A model generated the notes under the pieces. That model saw only the letters and a program-made list of their open reading frames with translations. It ran no database searches and was not told where the DNA came from. This document shows, piece after piece, positions 1 through 8,166 of a stretch of 58,665 bases of DNA. Position 1 is the first letter of the stretch, and every line of letters starts with the position of its first letter. The stretch is from Candidatus Kuenenia stuttgartensis (GTDB lineage: Bacteria; Pseudomonadota; Alphaproteobacteria; SMXS01): positions 1 through 58,665 of the forward strand of contig CALQFM020000019.1 of assembly GCA_943329845.2 (NCBI GenBank), written 5' to 3'. The position numbers and the translations under genes were made by a program.

Positions 1-70
1 AATATGACCCCGGCAGAGATGGCGGCCAGATCAGCCGGCCAACCGGGTCGGGGGTATACCCCCAACCCGG

Positions 71-625
71 TTGCCATCACGCCCAACAACGGGCATCAAA
101 GGAACGCCGGGCTCTACTTATGAATGGCGGAGACTTGGGGCTCAGACCACCTGGCTTCAGGCCGGCGGATGGATGCAGCGCACCTGGACCCGGACCGGCG
201 ACGACACGCTGGTGGGCCCTGCGATCAAGGCGGCGGCGCTGCCGCTGGGGCATGGCCTCAACCTCGCCCTCTCTGCGTGGGGCGGTTGGAGCCTGGGCCT
301 GGATCGATTCGAGGCAGCGGGCGCCAGCATTCCGCTCACCATGGAACTGGGCAGTGGCGTCACCGTCAATCTCAACGCCGGATGGGAATGGAGCCGCACC
401 GACGACAGGCACAAGGCCATCGTCGGCGCCCAGATCGACTGGTCGGCATCCGATCACCTCTCGCTGATGGCCGAAGGCTTCAGTCAGATCGGCGCCGGCG
501 TCGGCTATCAGGCTGGAATCCGGTGGATGCCCGCTTACTGGATCGATGTCGATCTGCTGGTCGGCCGGCTATCGGACGGCAGCGCCCGTCACGCCGCGAC
601 AATGGGCGTGACGGTGCGCTACTGA
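71..625 (+). CDS. Outer-membrane beta-barrel protein, C-terminal part (5' end outside window; probable frameshift near 118)
   Basis: The readable protein is a run of alternating amphipathic strands (for example LNLALSAWGGWSLGLDRF and VTVNLNAGWEWSRT) ending in VTVRY. An aromatic C-terminal residue after alternating hydrophobics is the usual barrel-assembly signal of outer-membrane proteins. No signal peptide is present, so this is only the end of the gene. The in-frame reading opens at 8 after a stop and its only start candidate is a TTG at 71 with no ribosome site. The first 120 bases have better codon usage one frame over, where they read into AGLY and then hit a stop at 119-121. Removing one T at 117-118 would join the two frames as AGLYYEWRRLG. 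Family unknown; autotransporter or porin-like barrel are both possible. Confidence 0.55.
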   Translation: MPSRPTTGIKGTPGSTYEWRRLGAQTTWLQAGGWMQRTWTRTGDDTLVGPAIKAAALPLGHGLNLALSAWGGWSLGLDRFEAAGASIPLTMELGSGVTVNLNAGWEWSRTDDRHKAIVGAQIDWSASDHLSLMAEGFSQIGAGVGYQAGIRWMPAYWIDVDLLVGRLSDGSARHAATMGVTVRY

Positions 626-628
626 CCG

Positions 629-1546
629 CTACTTGTTGAGGAAATTCAGCGGCAGGCCCGCGCGCGGCCACTCGCAGCTCACCAGCTTGCCGGTGGTCGA
701 CAGGGTGATGAACGCCGTCTTCAGGTCCTTGCCGCCGAAGCAGATGTTGGTGGTCAGGATGTCCGGGAACGGAAAGTGCTCGGTGCCCGAACCATCGGCC
801 TTGAAGCTGGTGATGCCGCCATTGATCAGCGTCGCCACGCAGATATTGCCTTCTGCGTCGACCGCCATGGAATCGAGCAGCTGGTGGCCGCCCAATCCGT
901 GCACCAGCCGGTGCGGCTGGCCGCCCGGCTGCTTCTTCGCCTTCCCCGGTGCGTCGAGGTCGACGGCCCACAGGCGCCCGGTGGTGGTTTCCGCGAAGTA
1001 GAGGGTGTTCTCGTCCGGCGACAGGGCGCAGCCATTGGCGGTGATGACGCCGTGGACGATCCGGGTGATCGAGCTTCCGTCCGGCTTTGCGTAGTAGACC
1101 GAACTCAGGTCCATGTCCCACTGCCGGCGCTTGCCCAGGTCGGTGAAGTAGAAGCCGCCCGACTTGTCGAACACCAGGTCGTTGGGGCCCTTCAGCTTCT
1201 GGCCGTCGCACTCGGTGTAGAGCACCTTGATCTCGCCGGTTTCCGGGTTGACCTTTTCGATGCGGCCGCCCTTGTAGTCGTCCGACTGGTTGCCCGGCAT
1301 CAGGCCGCCGTCGGGTAGCTTGTGCCAGGCGAAGCCGCCATTGTTGCAGATGTAGATCCAGCCGTCCGGACCCAAGGCCGCGCCGTTGGGGCCGCCGCCG
1401 ACCTTGGCGATCATCTCGATCTTGCCGTTGGGCATGACCCGCGACAGCGCGCCGCGCTCGATCTCCACCAGGATGACCGAGCCGTCCGGCATGGCGATCG
1501 GGCCTTCCGGAAACCGCAGGCCCGAGGTGATTTCGGTGATCTTCAT
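629..1546 (-). CDS. SMP-30/gluconolactonase/LRE family lactonase-like protein
   Basis: A 305-residue six-bladed beta-propeller of the SMP-30/gluconolactonase family, which hydrolyses sugar or aromatic lactones using one divalent metal. The family metal ligands are recognisable: Glu14 in RFPEGP, Asn171 in ANGCALSPDE and Asp225 in LLDSMAVD, with an extra conserved Asn122 in LKGPNDLVFD. Length is normal for the family and there is no signal peptide, so it is cytoplasmic. It is the last gene of a minus-strand run (mobA, VOC protein, EthD-like protein, this gene) with 25 bases between it and its neighbour. The context suggests a catabolic lactone or enol-lactone step rather than sugar metabolism, but the substrate cannot be read. 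Confidence 0.85.
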   Translation of the reverse strand: MKITEITSGLRFPEGPIAMPDGSVILVEIERGALSRVMPNGKIEMIAKVGGGPNGAALGPDGWIYICNNGGFAWHKLPDGGLMPGNQSDDYKGGRIEKVNPETGEIKVLYTECDGQKLKGPNDLVFDKSGGFYFTDLGKRRQWDMDLSSVYYAKPDGSSITRIVHGVITANGCALSPDENTLYFAETTTGRLWAVDLDAPGKAKKQPGGQPHRLVHGLGGHQLLDSMAVDAEGNICVATLINGGITSFKADGSGTEHFPFPDILTTNICFGGKDLKTAFITLSTTGKLVSCEWPRAGLPLNFLNK

Positions 1547-1571
1547 GACGCCCTCCCCGTTCGACTAACGC

Positions 1572-1910
1572 CTAGGCGAACGCGATCTCTTCCTGGTACC
1601 AGCCCGCGCCGATGATCTTCATGGACTGGTTGTTCGGCTGGCGCTTGTCCCATCCCTTGGGATCGGCCTGGTAGGCGTCGAGGACCTTCTGCGCGGCGAC
1701 CGCGTCGTCGCCCTCGAATTCATAGATGGTGATGTAGCCGGCCGGCGGCTCGCCGAGGAAGCCCTTCAGCGACTTGAAGCAGCGCACCACGGTGACGTTC
1801 GGGCAGTTGAACGTATCCTCCACGTGATTGCCCAGGTACCAGTCCTTGAACGCCTGGATGTGGTCGTCGGTCTTCGGCTCGATAAGGCCGATCAGAACAA
1901 GCTTGCCCAT
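1572..1910 (-). CDS. EthD-like / dimeric alpha-beta barrel protein
   Basis: A 112-residue protein beginning MGKLVLIGLIEPK. It has the ferredoxin-like dimeric alpha-beta barrel pattern of EthD and related small catabolic proteins: a first strand, then a helix DHIQAFKDWYLGNHVEDTF holding the typical W..NHV motif, then a strand YITIYEFEG. The start at 1910 is preferred over the in-frame ATG at 1928 because GGGAGAG sits five to six bases before it. EthD-type proteins accompany oxygenases in ether and steroid catabolism, though their reaction is poorly defined. It lies between a VOC protein and an SMP-30 lactonase on the same strand, so a shared catabolic operon is likely. Exact function unknown. 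Confidence 0.7.
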   Translation of the reverse strand: MGKLVLIGLIEPKTDDHIQAFKDWYLGNHVEDTFNCPNVTVVRCFKSLKGFLGEPPAGYITIYEFEGDDAVAAQKVLDAYQADPKGWDKRQPNNQSMKIIGAGWYQEEIAFA

Positions 1911-1983
1911 GTGACTCTCCCGTTTCATTCATGAGTGAAGGTTGCGGGAGCGTAGGCGACGGCCAGCATATTGGCAAGCGAGG

Positions 1984-2520
1984 CTAGAGCTTCACTTCCC
2001 GCACCGGGTCCGATCCGTCCCAGCCCTTGGCGGCGTTGATCAGCATGGTCTGGAAATCGACCAGATCCTGGCGCTTTTCCACCAGCTCTACCATCACGCC
2101 CAGATCGGCGCGGGTGTCCATGTAGGCGAAGCGGCCACCGATGTCCGGCGCGCCGCCGGTGGTGACCGCCGGATAGCCGAGCAGCTCGTATTTCAGCTTC
2201 ACCGCGTCGAAGTCGTCGACCCAGACGCCGACATGGTGGAAACCGCCCTTGTCCGGGCCGAAAACGTCGCGGTAGGCGCTGGGACTGTCGTCATGCTGCT
2301 GGATCAGCTCGATCTCGATGTCGCCGGCCTGGGCCAGCGCGAACGAGGCATCGAGTCTGGCCGGTTTACCGCGATAGGTGATCTCGCCGGCGTCCAGGTG
2401 CCGGTAGATGTAGAACGGACCGACGCCCAGCTTCCCGGTCCAGCGCTGCAGCGCCGCGTCGATATCCGGCACCACGTAGGAATTCTGGAACACCTTCAGG
2501 CCAAGCGGCAGGTCAATCAT
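1984..2520 (-). CDS. VOC-superfamily (glyoxalase/dioxygenase fold) protein, paralogue 1
   Basis: A 178-residue vicinal-oxygen-chelate protein made of two beta-alpha-beta-beta-beta modules. Candidate metal ligands are in the second module: FHHVGVW and the closing strand VMVELVE. It shares the pattern IQQHDD.PS.YRD followed by a glycine and HH.G with two other proteins of this window (36637-37164 and 44499-45086), so the three are paralogues. Members of this subgroup are usually annotated only as glyoxalase/bleomycin-resistance-like and their substrates are unknown. Twenty-one bases separate it from mobA upstream, and an EthD-like and a lactonase gene follow. Lyase, isomerase or ring-cleavage chemistry are all possible. 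Confidence 0.8.
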   Translation of the reverse strand: MIDLPLGLKVFQNSYVVPDIDAALQRWTGKLGVGPFYIYRHLDAGEITYRGKPARLDASFALAQAGDIEIELIQQHDDSPSAYRDVFGPDKGGFHHVGVWVDDFDAVKLKYELLGYPAVTTGGAPDIGGRFAYMDTRADLGVMVELVEKRQDLVDFQTMLINAAKGWDGSDPVREVKL

Positions 2521-2541
2521 CGGTCGTCTCCCGTTCTTTGC

Positions 2542-3156
2542 TCAGTCTAAGCCCAGCCGCTCCGCCTCGGCCAGTTCTTCAGGCGTGTTGATGTTGAAAA
2601 ACGGATCGATCGGCGAAACCGGGAAGTCGGCGGCGCGGGCACCGACCCGTTCGGCCCATTCCCCGGCCTTGCGCCCGCCACCCGCCAGGAAGTGCGACAG
2701 GCCATTCCGCAGCCGCATGTGGAACAGGCCGGCGACAGGATGCAGCCTGCCGCCGGACGACGCCACCGCCGCCGGCGCGTCGCCCACCGCCGAATGCAGG
2801 CGCGCCACGAGATCGCGCGGCAGGAACGGCGAATCGCAGGGCGCGGTGACGATCCACCCGAATGTCGGCGCATGGGCAGCCGCCCAGTCCATGGCGGCGA
2901 GCAGGCCGGCGAGCGGTCCCCGATAGGCGTCGACCGTGTCGCCGATCACCGGCAGGGCGAAGGGTTTCCAGCGGTTCGGATCGCCATTGGCATTGAGCAT
3001 CAGCCGCTCCACCTGCGGCGCCAGCCGGTCGATGACATGGCGCAGCACCGGCTTGCCGGCGAGCGGCAGCAGCGCCTTGTCGCCGCCGCCCATGCGCCGC
3101 GACAGGCCGCCCGCCAGGATGACGCCGAGAACGCCGCTTGTGGCTGTATTTTCCAT
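2542..3156 (-). CDS. mobA: Molybdenum cofactor guanylyltransferase MobA
   Basis: MobA transfers GMP from GTP to molybdopterin to give the bis-MGD cofactor of DMSO-reductase-type enzymes. The N-terminal nucleotide-binding signature LAGGLSRRMGGGDKALLPL is complete, followed by NANGDP, the metal-binding PCDSPFLP and the C-terminal NINTPEEL. I start at the ATG at 3156 (MENTATSG, 204 residues), which places the first strand close to the N-terminus as in the family. A TTG at 3195 would add 13 unlikely residues. It is divergent from mobB, separated by about 100 bases, so the two MGD-maturation genes probably share a promoter region. No molybdoenzyme is visible in this window. Confidence 0.92.
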   Translation of the reverse strand: MENTATSGVLGVILAGGLSRRMGGGDKALLPLAGKPVLRHVIDRLAPQVERLMLNANGDPNRWKPFALPVIGDTVDAYRGPLAGLLAAMDWAAAHAPTFGWIVTAPCDSPFLPRDLVARLHSAVGDAPAAVASSGGRLHPVAGLFHMRLRNGLSHFLAGGGRKAGEWAERVGARAADFPVSPIDPFFNINTPEELAEAERLGLD

Positions 3157-3259
3157 GAGCCGTAAAAACCGTTCGTCGCGGCTTTCGGGCGCCAAGGCGA
3201 TTCCGCCTTGCCTGAAAGCGCTCTAGGATACGCCCCAACTATAGCGGGGAGCGGCGCCA

Positions 3260-3769
3260 ATGCACGTGATCGGCATCGTCGGCTGGAAGAACAGCGGCAA
3301 GACGACGCTGGTCGTCGAGCTTGTCCGCCTGCTCACCGGGCGCGGCCTGAAGATCGGCACCATCAAGCACGCCCATCACAGCTTCGACATCGACCAGCCG
3401 GGCAAGGACAGCTACCGCCACCGCGAGGCGGGCGCCACCGACGTGATCGTCGCCTCGGGCGCGCGCTGGGCGCAGGTGCACGAGCTGCGCGGCGGCGCGG
3501 AGCCGGAACTGGCCGACCTGCTGCCACGCATCTCGCCCGGCACCGACATCGTGCTGGTTGAAGGCTTCAAGCGCGACCCGCACGACAAGATCGAGGTGGT
3601 GCCGGCCGACTTCGACGGCCGCCTGCTGACCCTCGACGACCCGCATGTGATCGCCCTGGCCAGCGATGCGCCCGGCCTGCCGCCGGTCGCCGTGCCGGTG
3701 CTGAGGCGGTCGGACCCGGCCCAAGTGGCCGAGTTCATCCTGGCGCATCTGGGCCTCGGAACCGTTTGA
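3260..3769 (+). CDS. mobB: Molybdopterin-guanine dinucleotide biosynthesis adapter MobB
   Basis: A 169-residue P-loop GTPase of the MobB family, which binds GTP and MobA and helps hand the cofactor to the apoenzyme. The Walker A motif is GWKNSGKTTL near the N-terminus, followed by the family-typical IKHAHHSFDIDQPGKDSYRH. LVEGFK near residue 100 corresponds to the conserved VEGFK strand of this family. It is divergent from mobA and is followed at once by a NifU-like scaffold gene, whose start lies 32 bases after the mobB stop. Standard length, no anomalies. Confidence 0.94.
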   Translation: MHVIGIVGWKNSGKTTLVVELVRLLTGRGLKIGTIKHAHHSFDIDQPGKDSYRHREAGATDVIVASGARWAQVHELRGGAEPELADLLPRISPGTDIVLVEGFKRDPHDKIEVVPADFDGRLLTLDDPHVIALASDAPGLPPVAVPVLRRSDPAQVAEFILAHLGLGTV

Positions 3770-3801
3770 CGGCCGGGGACCGGCGCCTATATCAACCGGC
3801 C

Positions 3802-4269
3802 ATGCTCGACGCTCTCTACAACAAGGACGTGCTGCGGCGCGCCGCCACCATCGGCCGGACCGGACGCCTGGCCGCGCCCGACGCCAGCGTCACCCGCGTC
3901 TCGCCGGTCTGCGGCAGCCGGATCACAGTGGACGTGACGGTGAAGGACGGCGTGGTCAGCGACTACGCCCAGGACATCCAGGCTTGCGCGCTCGGCCAGT
4001 CGTCGGCCGCCGTGCTGGCCGAGAAGATCATGGGACGGAACATCGCGGAATTGCGTGAGGTCGCCGGTGCACTGCGCGCCATGCTGGTCGACGGCGCGCC
4101 GCCGCCCGACGGCGACTGGGCCGGCCTCGCGATCCTCGCGCCCGTGCACGATCACAAAGGTCGCCACGGCGCGGTCATGCTGCCGTTCGAGGCGGTGATC
4201 GACGCCATTGCGGAAGTGACGGGCGAGGACGGGGTTGCCGCCAGCGAGCAACTGACCAAGCGGTCATGA
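3802..4269 (+). CDS. NifU-like iron-sulfur cluster assembly scaffold protein
   Basis: A 155-residue protein of the NifU/IscU N-terminal scaffold type. The core reads SPVCGSRITVDVTVKDG followed by QDIQACALGQSSAAVL, giving two of the usual cluster-binding cysteines (Cys in PVCGS and Cys in QACAL). A third is not evident; the later position holds VHDHKGRHG. I use the ATG at 3802 (MLDALYN); a TTG at 3766 overlapping the mobB stop would add 12 residues without homology-like character. This class in alphaproteobacteria is a diverged IscU relative and may serve a delivery rather than a general assembly role. Its placement behind mobB suggests maturation of an Fe-S/Mo enzyme, which is inference. Confidence 0.8.
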   Translation: MLDALYNKDVLRRAATIGRTGRLAAPDASVTRVSPVCGSRITVDVTVKDGVVSDYAQDIQACALGQSSAAVLAEKIMGRNIAELREVAGALRAMLVDGAPPPDGDWAGLAILAPVHDHKGRHGAVMLPFEAVIDAIAEVTGEDGVAASEQLTKRS

Positions 4270-4287
4270 TCCAGGAATAAGTAGGAG

Positions 4288-4430
4288 AACCGCTTCGCGG
4301 TCCCCCTCACCCTAGCCCTCTCCCCGTTGGGGCGAGGGGACGCTGGCATCGACGGCGGCGAATTCCCCTCTCCCGTCCCCGGGAGAGGGTGGACGCCCGC
4401 AGGGCGGCCGGGTGAGGGCCGCCGCGCAGC
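4288..4430. repeat. GC-rich intergenic repeat, copy A
   Basis: The gene-free space between the NifU-like gene and the acyl-CoA synthetase carries CCCTCACCCTAGCCCTCTCC, then GGGAGAGGGTGGACG and GGGTGAGGG in inverted arrangement. Related segments lie at 12148-12250 and 14336-14482. All three sit between genes and can fold into long stems. They resemble the dispersed extragenic palindromic elements of many alphaproteobacteria. Confidence 0.6.
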
Positions 4431-4435
4431 GGCCT

Positions 4436-6034
4436 TCAGCTCACCTGGCGTTCGCGGCCGGCCCAGTAGGGCTCGCGCAGGACGTGCTTCATCAGCTTGC
4501 CGGTGCCGTTGCGCGGCAGCTCGGGGACGAAGTCGACCGACTTCGGCACCTTGTAGCCGGCGATGTGGCTGCGGGCGAAGCTGATCAGCTCGTCGGCAGT
4601 CAGCGTCTTGCCGGGCTCCAGCGCGACGACGGCCTTCACTTCCTCGCCCCAGCGCTCGCTGGGGATGCCGATGACAGCGGCTTCCTTGACGGCCGGGTGC
4701 TCGTAGAGCGCGGCTTCGACCTCGGCCGAGTAGACGTTCTCGCCGCCGGTGACGATCATGTCCTTCAGCCGGTCCTGGATGTAGAGGTAGCCTTCCTCGT
4801 CCACCATGCCCACGTCGCCGGTGTAGTACCAGCCCTCGCTGTCCAGCACCTTGGCCGTGTCCTCGGCCCGCTTGTAGTAGCCGACCATGGGCGCGGCGGT
4901 GCGGATGGCGATTTCGCCGGGCGTGCGCAGCGGCAGATCCTTGCGGGTGACCGGGTCGACGATCCGCAGCTCATGCAGCTCGCTGGGCTTGCCGCAGCTT
5001 TTCATCTTCTCGGTCGGCGTCAGGGTGTGGTCGGCCGGCTCGAGGAACGTGGCCGTGCCGGCGATCTCGGTCATGCCGTACATCTGCACGAAGCCGCAGC
5101 CGATCACCTCGACCGCCTCGCGCATCAGCTCGGGCGGGATCGGCGAGGCGCCGTAGCTGATCAGCTTGATCGAGCTGAGGTCGGCGCCCTGGCGGGCCTT
5201 GTCGAGCAGGATCTTCAGCACCGCCGGCACCATGAAGATCTTGGCGACCTTGTATTGCAGCACGGCGTCGACCATGCGCTGGGCGTCGAAATCCGGATGG
5301 ATCACCACGGTGGTGCCCATGCGCAGATTGCCCAGGATGGAGCCATTGCCCGACAGGTGGAAGTTCGGCGCGATGCACAGCGACACCTCGTCCGGATTGT
5401 ACGCCTTCCAGGTGCCTTCCAGCAGCGCCGGATCCGGCGGCTCGCCGGTCCAGCCGAGATAGGCCGCGTCGTTGGGGATCTGCACGCCCTTGGGACGGCC
5501 GGTGGTGCCGCTGGTATAGAGCTGCACATAGACGTCGCGCGGCGCCGAGTGGATGCCGGTGTCGGCGTCGTCCTGGGCGTCGCGCCACTGGGCGAAGTCG
5601 CCCCAGTCCTTGTAGGTGCCTTCCAGCACATACACATGCTGCAGAGCCGGCAGCTGGTCCTTGAGCTGGGCGACGAGCGGCGCGAACTCGCTGCTGACGA
5701 ACAGCACCTTCACGTCCGCGTCGTCGAGGACGAACTGCACCTCGGGCGGCGCGAGACGCCAGTTGACCGGTACCAGCACGGCATTGGCCTTGCTAGCGCC
5801 CGACAGGATCTGCGGGTGATAGTCTGTGTTCTTGCCGTAGTAGCCGACGCGTTCCTGCGGTTTCACGCCCAGCTTGATCAGGCCGTTGGCGACCTGGTTG
5901 CCGTAGCGGTCGAGCTGCGCGAACGTGGTTACGCGATCCTCGTAGATGGTCGCGATCTTGTCCGGCGTGCGCTCGGCGTGATAGCGCGCGCTGTCGCCGA
6001 CATTGAATGCTTCTTTCAATTTATACTCAGGCAT
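4436..6034 (-). CDS. AMP-dependent acyl-CoA synthetase (long-chain fatty acid/acyl-CoA ligase family)
   Basis: A 532-residue ANL-superfamily enzyme that activates a carboxylic acid with ATP and CoA. The P-loop-like motif is LYTSGTTGRPKGVQ near residue 170, the adenine-binding region is QMYGMTEIAGT, the hinge region is YYTGDVGMVDEEGYLYIQDR and the C-terminal lysine motif is PRNGTGKLMKHVLR. The full-length domain set is intact and there is no signal peptide. It is divergent from the 2-hydroxyacid dehydrogenase gene at 6159. The acid could be fatty, aryl or a steroid/terpenoid side-chain acid; the surrounding oxidative genes favour a catabolic substrate, but this is not decidable by eye. Confidence 0.9.
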   Translation of the reverse strand: MPEYKLKEAFNVGDSARYHAERTPDKIATIYEDRVTTFAQLDRYGNQVANGLIKLGVKPQERVGYYGKNTDYHPQILSGASKANAVLVPVNWRLAPPEVQFVLDDADVKVLFVSSEFAPLVAQLKDQLPALQHVYVLEGTYKDWGDFAQWRDAQDDADTGIHSAPRDVYVQLYTSGTTGRPKGVQIPNDAAYLGWTGEPPDPALLEGTWKAYNPDEVSLCIAPNFHLSGNGSILGNLRMGTTVVIHPDFDAQRMVDAVLQYKVAKIFMVPAVLKILLDKARQGADLSSIKLISYGASPIPPELMREAVEVIGCGFVQMYGMTEIAGTATFLEPADHTLTPTEKMKSCGKPSELHELRIVDPVTRKDLPLRTPGEIAIRTAAPMVGYYKRAEDTAKVLDSEGWYYTGDVGMVDEEGYLYIQDRLKDMIVTGGENVYSAEVEAALYEHPAVKEAAVIGIPSERWGEEVKAVVALEPGKTLTADELISFARSHIAGYKVPKSVDFVPELPRNGTGKLMKHVLREPYWAGRERQVS

Positions 6035-6158
6035 GACTGCCGCTGCTCCCGTTCAGATCCGTCTTCCCATGGGGCGGGATTTTAGCGAGAAGCTGGCAAC
6101 CAGCAACCTCGCATGTTCCCGTTCGCCCTGTTATGTAGCGAGTCGAGGGAGAAATACC

Positions 6159-7127
6159 ATGAATCTGCTGATCTACGCTCCAGCTTACAACCGCATCCGC
6201 GACCGCATGCCCGAAGGCGTCACGCCACTGCTGCTGCACCCGGATGAGTCGTTGACCCTGAACGGCCAGAAGGTGGCGCCGGAAGACGCGCGCTTCGACA
6301 TCGCCTGGGCCTCGACCGACCTTTATACAAAGGGTCCGAGCCGGGCCAACTTCGCCCTGCTGACGGCGGCCAAGGGGCTGAAATGGTTCCAGTCCGGCGC
6401 CGCCGGCTTCGACCATCCGATCTTCGCCAAGGTGGCGGCGACCGGCACCATCATGACCCGCAGCGACGCCCAGGGCATCGCCATCGCCGAATACGTGCTG
6501 GCGCGGACCCTGGAGGCGTTCCACGACGCCGCCGGCCGGGCCGCCAAGCAGGCCGCCCATGACTGGAGCCGTCACGAGTTCCGCGACGTCTGGGGCACGC
6601 GCTGGCTGGTGATCGGCTACGGCGCCATCGGCAGCCAGATCGGCATCCGCGCCCGCGCGTTCGGCGCCCATGTGACCGGCGTGCGGCGCTCGCCGGCGGC
6701 AAGCGATCCGGCCGACGCCATGATCACGCCCGACGGCATCCTGGCGGCGCTGCCGGACACCGATGTGGTGGTGATCGCCGCGCCGCATTCGGGCGACACC
6801 GACAAGCTGGTCGACGCCGCGTTCCTCGCCGCCATGAAGGAACGCTCGGTGCTGGTCAACATCGCCCGCGGCCGGCTGGTGGACGAGCCCGCCCTGCTCG
6901 CGGCGCTCGATGCCGGCAAGCCCGAGATGGCGATCCTCGACGTGTTCGAGAAGGAGCCGCTACCCCCCGACAGCCCGTTCTGGGACCATCCAAGAGTCCT
7001 GCTGAGCGGCCACTGCGCCGCCGACAGCCCGATGAACATCGCGCGCGGCGACGAGGTTTTCCTCGGCAACCTGAAGCGCTATCTCAAAGGGGAGCCGCTC
7101 CGCCTGGTGGTGGATTTCAACAGCTGA
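6159..7127 (+). CDS. D-isomer-specific 2-hydroxyacid dehydrogenase
   Basis: A 322-residue NAD(P)-dependent dehydrogenase of the phosphoglycerate/glyoxylate reductase family. The nucleotide-binding motif is WLVIGYGAIGSQIG, the substrate-binding and catalytic arginine lies in NIARGRLVDEPALL, and the acid and histidine of the relay are in VFEKEPLP and LSGHCAADSP. The ATG at 6159 is chosen because GAGGGAGA precedes it by six bases; the in-frame reading continues upstream to 6003 but that part overlaps the divergent synthetase start. It reduces a 2-keto acid or oxidises a D-2-hydroxy acid. The aldolase gene follows after 88 bases on the same strand. Confidence 0.9.
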   Translation: MNLLIYAPAYNRIRDRMPEGVTPLLLHPDESLTLNGQKVAPEDARFDIAWASTDLYTKGPSRANFALLTAAKGLKWFQSGAAGFDHPIFAKVAATGTIMTRSDAQGIAIAEYVLARTLEAFHDAAGRAAKQAAHDWSRHEFRDVWGTRWLVIGYGAIGSQIGIRARAFGAHVTGVRRSPAASDPADAMITPDGILAALPDTDVVVIAAPHSGDTDKLVDAAFLAAMKERSVLVNIARGRLVDEPALLAALDAGKPEMAILDVFEKEPLPPDSPFWDHPRVLLSGHCAADSPMNIARGDEVFLGNLKRYLKGEPLRLVVDFNS

Positions 7128-7215
7128 CTTGAGGGAGACCGCCGGGAGCATCGGTTGACGCTGTTACCGGGCAGGCCCACAATAAGACAGACTCAGGACT
7201 CTGGAGACGGAACAC

Positions 7216-8019
7216 ATGGCACAGCAGCAATCCGTGGCGATCAAGGTGGATCGTGCCACCTTGCCGCCTTTCGACCGCAACGCCATCTCGGCGGCGGAAT
7301 GGCAGATTCGCGTCGACCTCGCCGCGACCTACCGGCTGGTGGCGCTGCACGGCTGGGACGATCTGGTGTTCACCCATATTTCGGCGCGCGTGCCGGGACC
7401 GGAGCACCACTTCCTGATCAATCCCTACGGCCTGACCTTCGAGGAGATCACCGCATCCAGCCTGGTGAAGATCGATCTGTCGGGCAAGCCGCAGCACTCG
7501 ACGCCGCATTACGTCAACGCGGCGGGCTTCACCATCCACAGCGCCATGCACATGCACAGCGAGACCGCCAACTGCGTCATCCATACCCATTCGGATGATG
7601 GCGTGGCGGTGGCGGCGCAGAAGCACGGCATCCTGCCGATCTCCCAGACCGCCATGACCCTGTGGGGCGACATCGCCTATCACGATTACGAGGGCGTGGC
7701 GCTGGACCTGGACGAGCGCGAGCGGCTGCTGGCGGATATGGGCGACAAGCACTGCATGGTGCTGCGCAACCACGGCCTGCTGACCGTCGGCAAGAACTGC
7801 GCCGACGCCTTCATGCGGCTCTATTATCTCGAGCGGGCCTGCACCTATCAGGTCAAGGCGCTGTCGGCCGGCATCGAGAACCTCAACCTGCCGAACCAAG
7901 GCATGCCCGAGCACACCGCCGGCCTGGTCCAGTGGGCGTTCGACGGCGGCACGGGCAAGCTGAGCTGGCCCGCCCTGCTGCGCAAGCTGGACCGCGAGAA
8001 CCCGGGCTACGACGCGTAG
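7216..8019 (+). CDS. Class II aldolase/adducin family protein
   Basis: A 267-residue protein of the class II aldolase/adducin fold, which uses zinc in retro-aldol cleavage or decarboxylation. Zinc-ligand histidines are visible in CVIHTHSDDG and again in VLRNHGLLTVG, and the substrate-phosphate region FTHISARVPG is near residue 55. Close relatives are usually annotated only by fold and many act on non-phosphorylated catabolites. It follows the hydroxyacid dehydrogenase on the same strand and ends in a clear rho-independent terminator at 8041-8068, so the two probably form a short operon. Confidence 0.87.
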   Translation: MAQQQSVAIKVDRATLPPFDRNAISAAEWQIRVDLAATYRLVALHGWDDLVFTHISARVPGPEHHFLINPYGLTFEEITASSLVKIDLSGKPQHSTPHYVNAAGFTIHSAMHMHSETANCVIHTHSDDGVAVAAQKHGILPISQTAMTLWGDIAYHDYEGVALDLDERERLLADMGDKHCMVLRNHGLLTVGKNCADAFMRLYYLERACTYQVKALSAGIENLNLPNQGMPEHTAGLVQWAFDGGTGKLSWPALLRKLDRENPGYDA

Positions 8020-8040
8020 GCATCATTCTATCCAAAGCGG

Positions 8041-8068
8041 AAAGGGCACGGCTTTCCGTGCCCTTTTT
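8041..8068 (+). terminator. Rho-independent terminator after the class II aldolase
   Basis: An 11-bp perfect stem (AAAGGGCACGG with CCGTGCCCTTT, loop of four) ends in a run of five T on the plus strand, 21 bases after the aldolase stop. Confidence 0.88.
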
Positions 8069-8116
8069 GTTGGCGGCCAACCACAGGCAGCCCTGTACAG
8101 GTTGAGGCAGGCGCAA

Positions 8117-8146
8117 CAAAAAAGGGGAGCCGCGAGGCTCCCCTTT
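8117..8146 (-). terminator. Rho-independent terminator of the first TonB-dependent receptor
   Basis: Stem AAAGGGGAGCC with GGCTCCCCTTT and a four-base loop (8121-8146). Read on the minus strand it is followed by a run of T. It lies 20 bases past the receptor stop codon. Confidence 0.88.
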
Positions 8147-8166
8147 CGTCTTGTGTCAGGCGTCGA

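Noticed and set aside
4412-6085. Long plus-strand reading (557 codons) opposite the acyl-CoA synthetase
   Set aside because: Antisense shadow: low-complexity, Arg/His/Leu-rich, no domain, and fully opposite a gene with complete family motifs.
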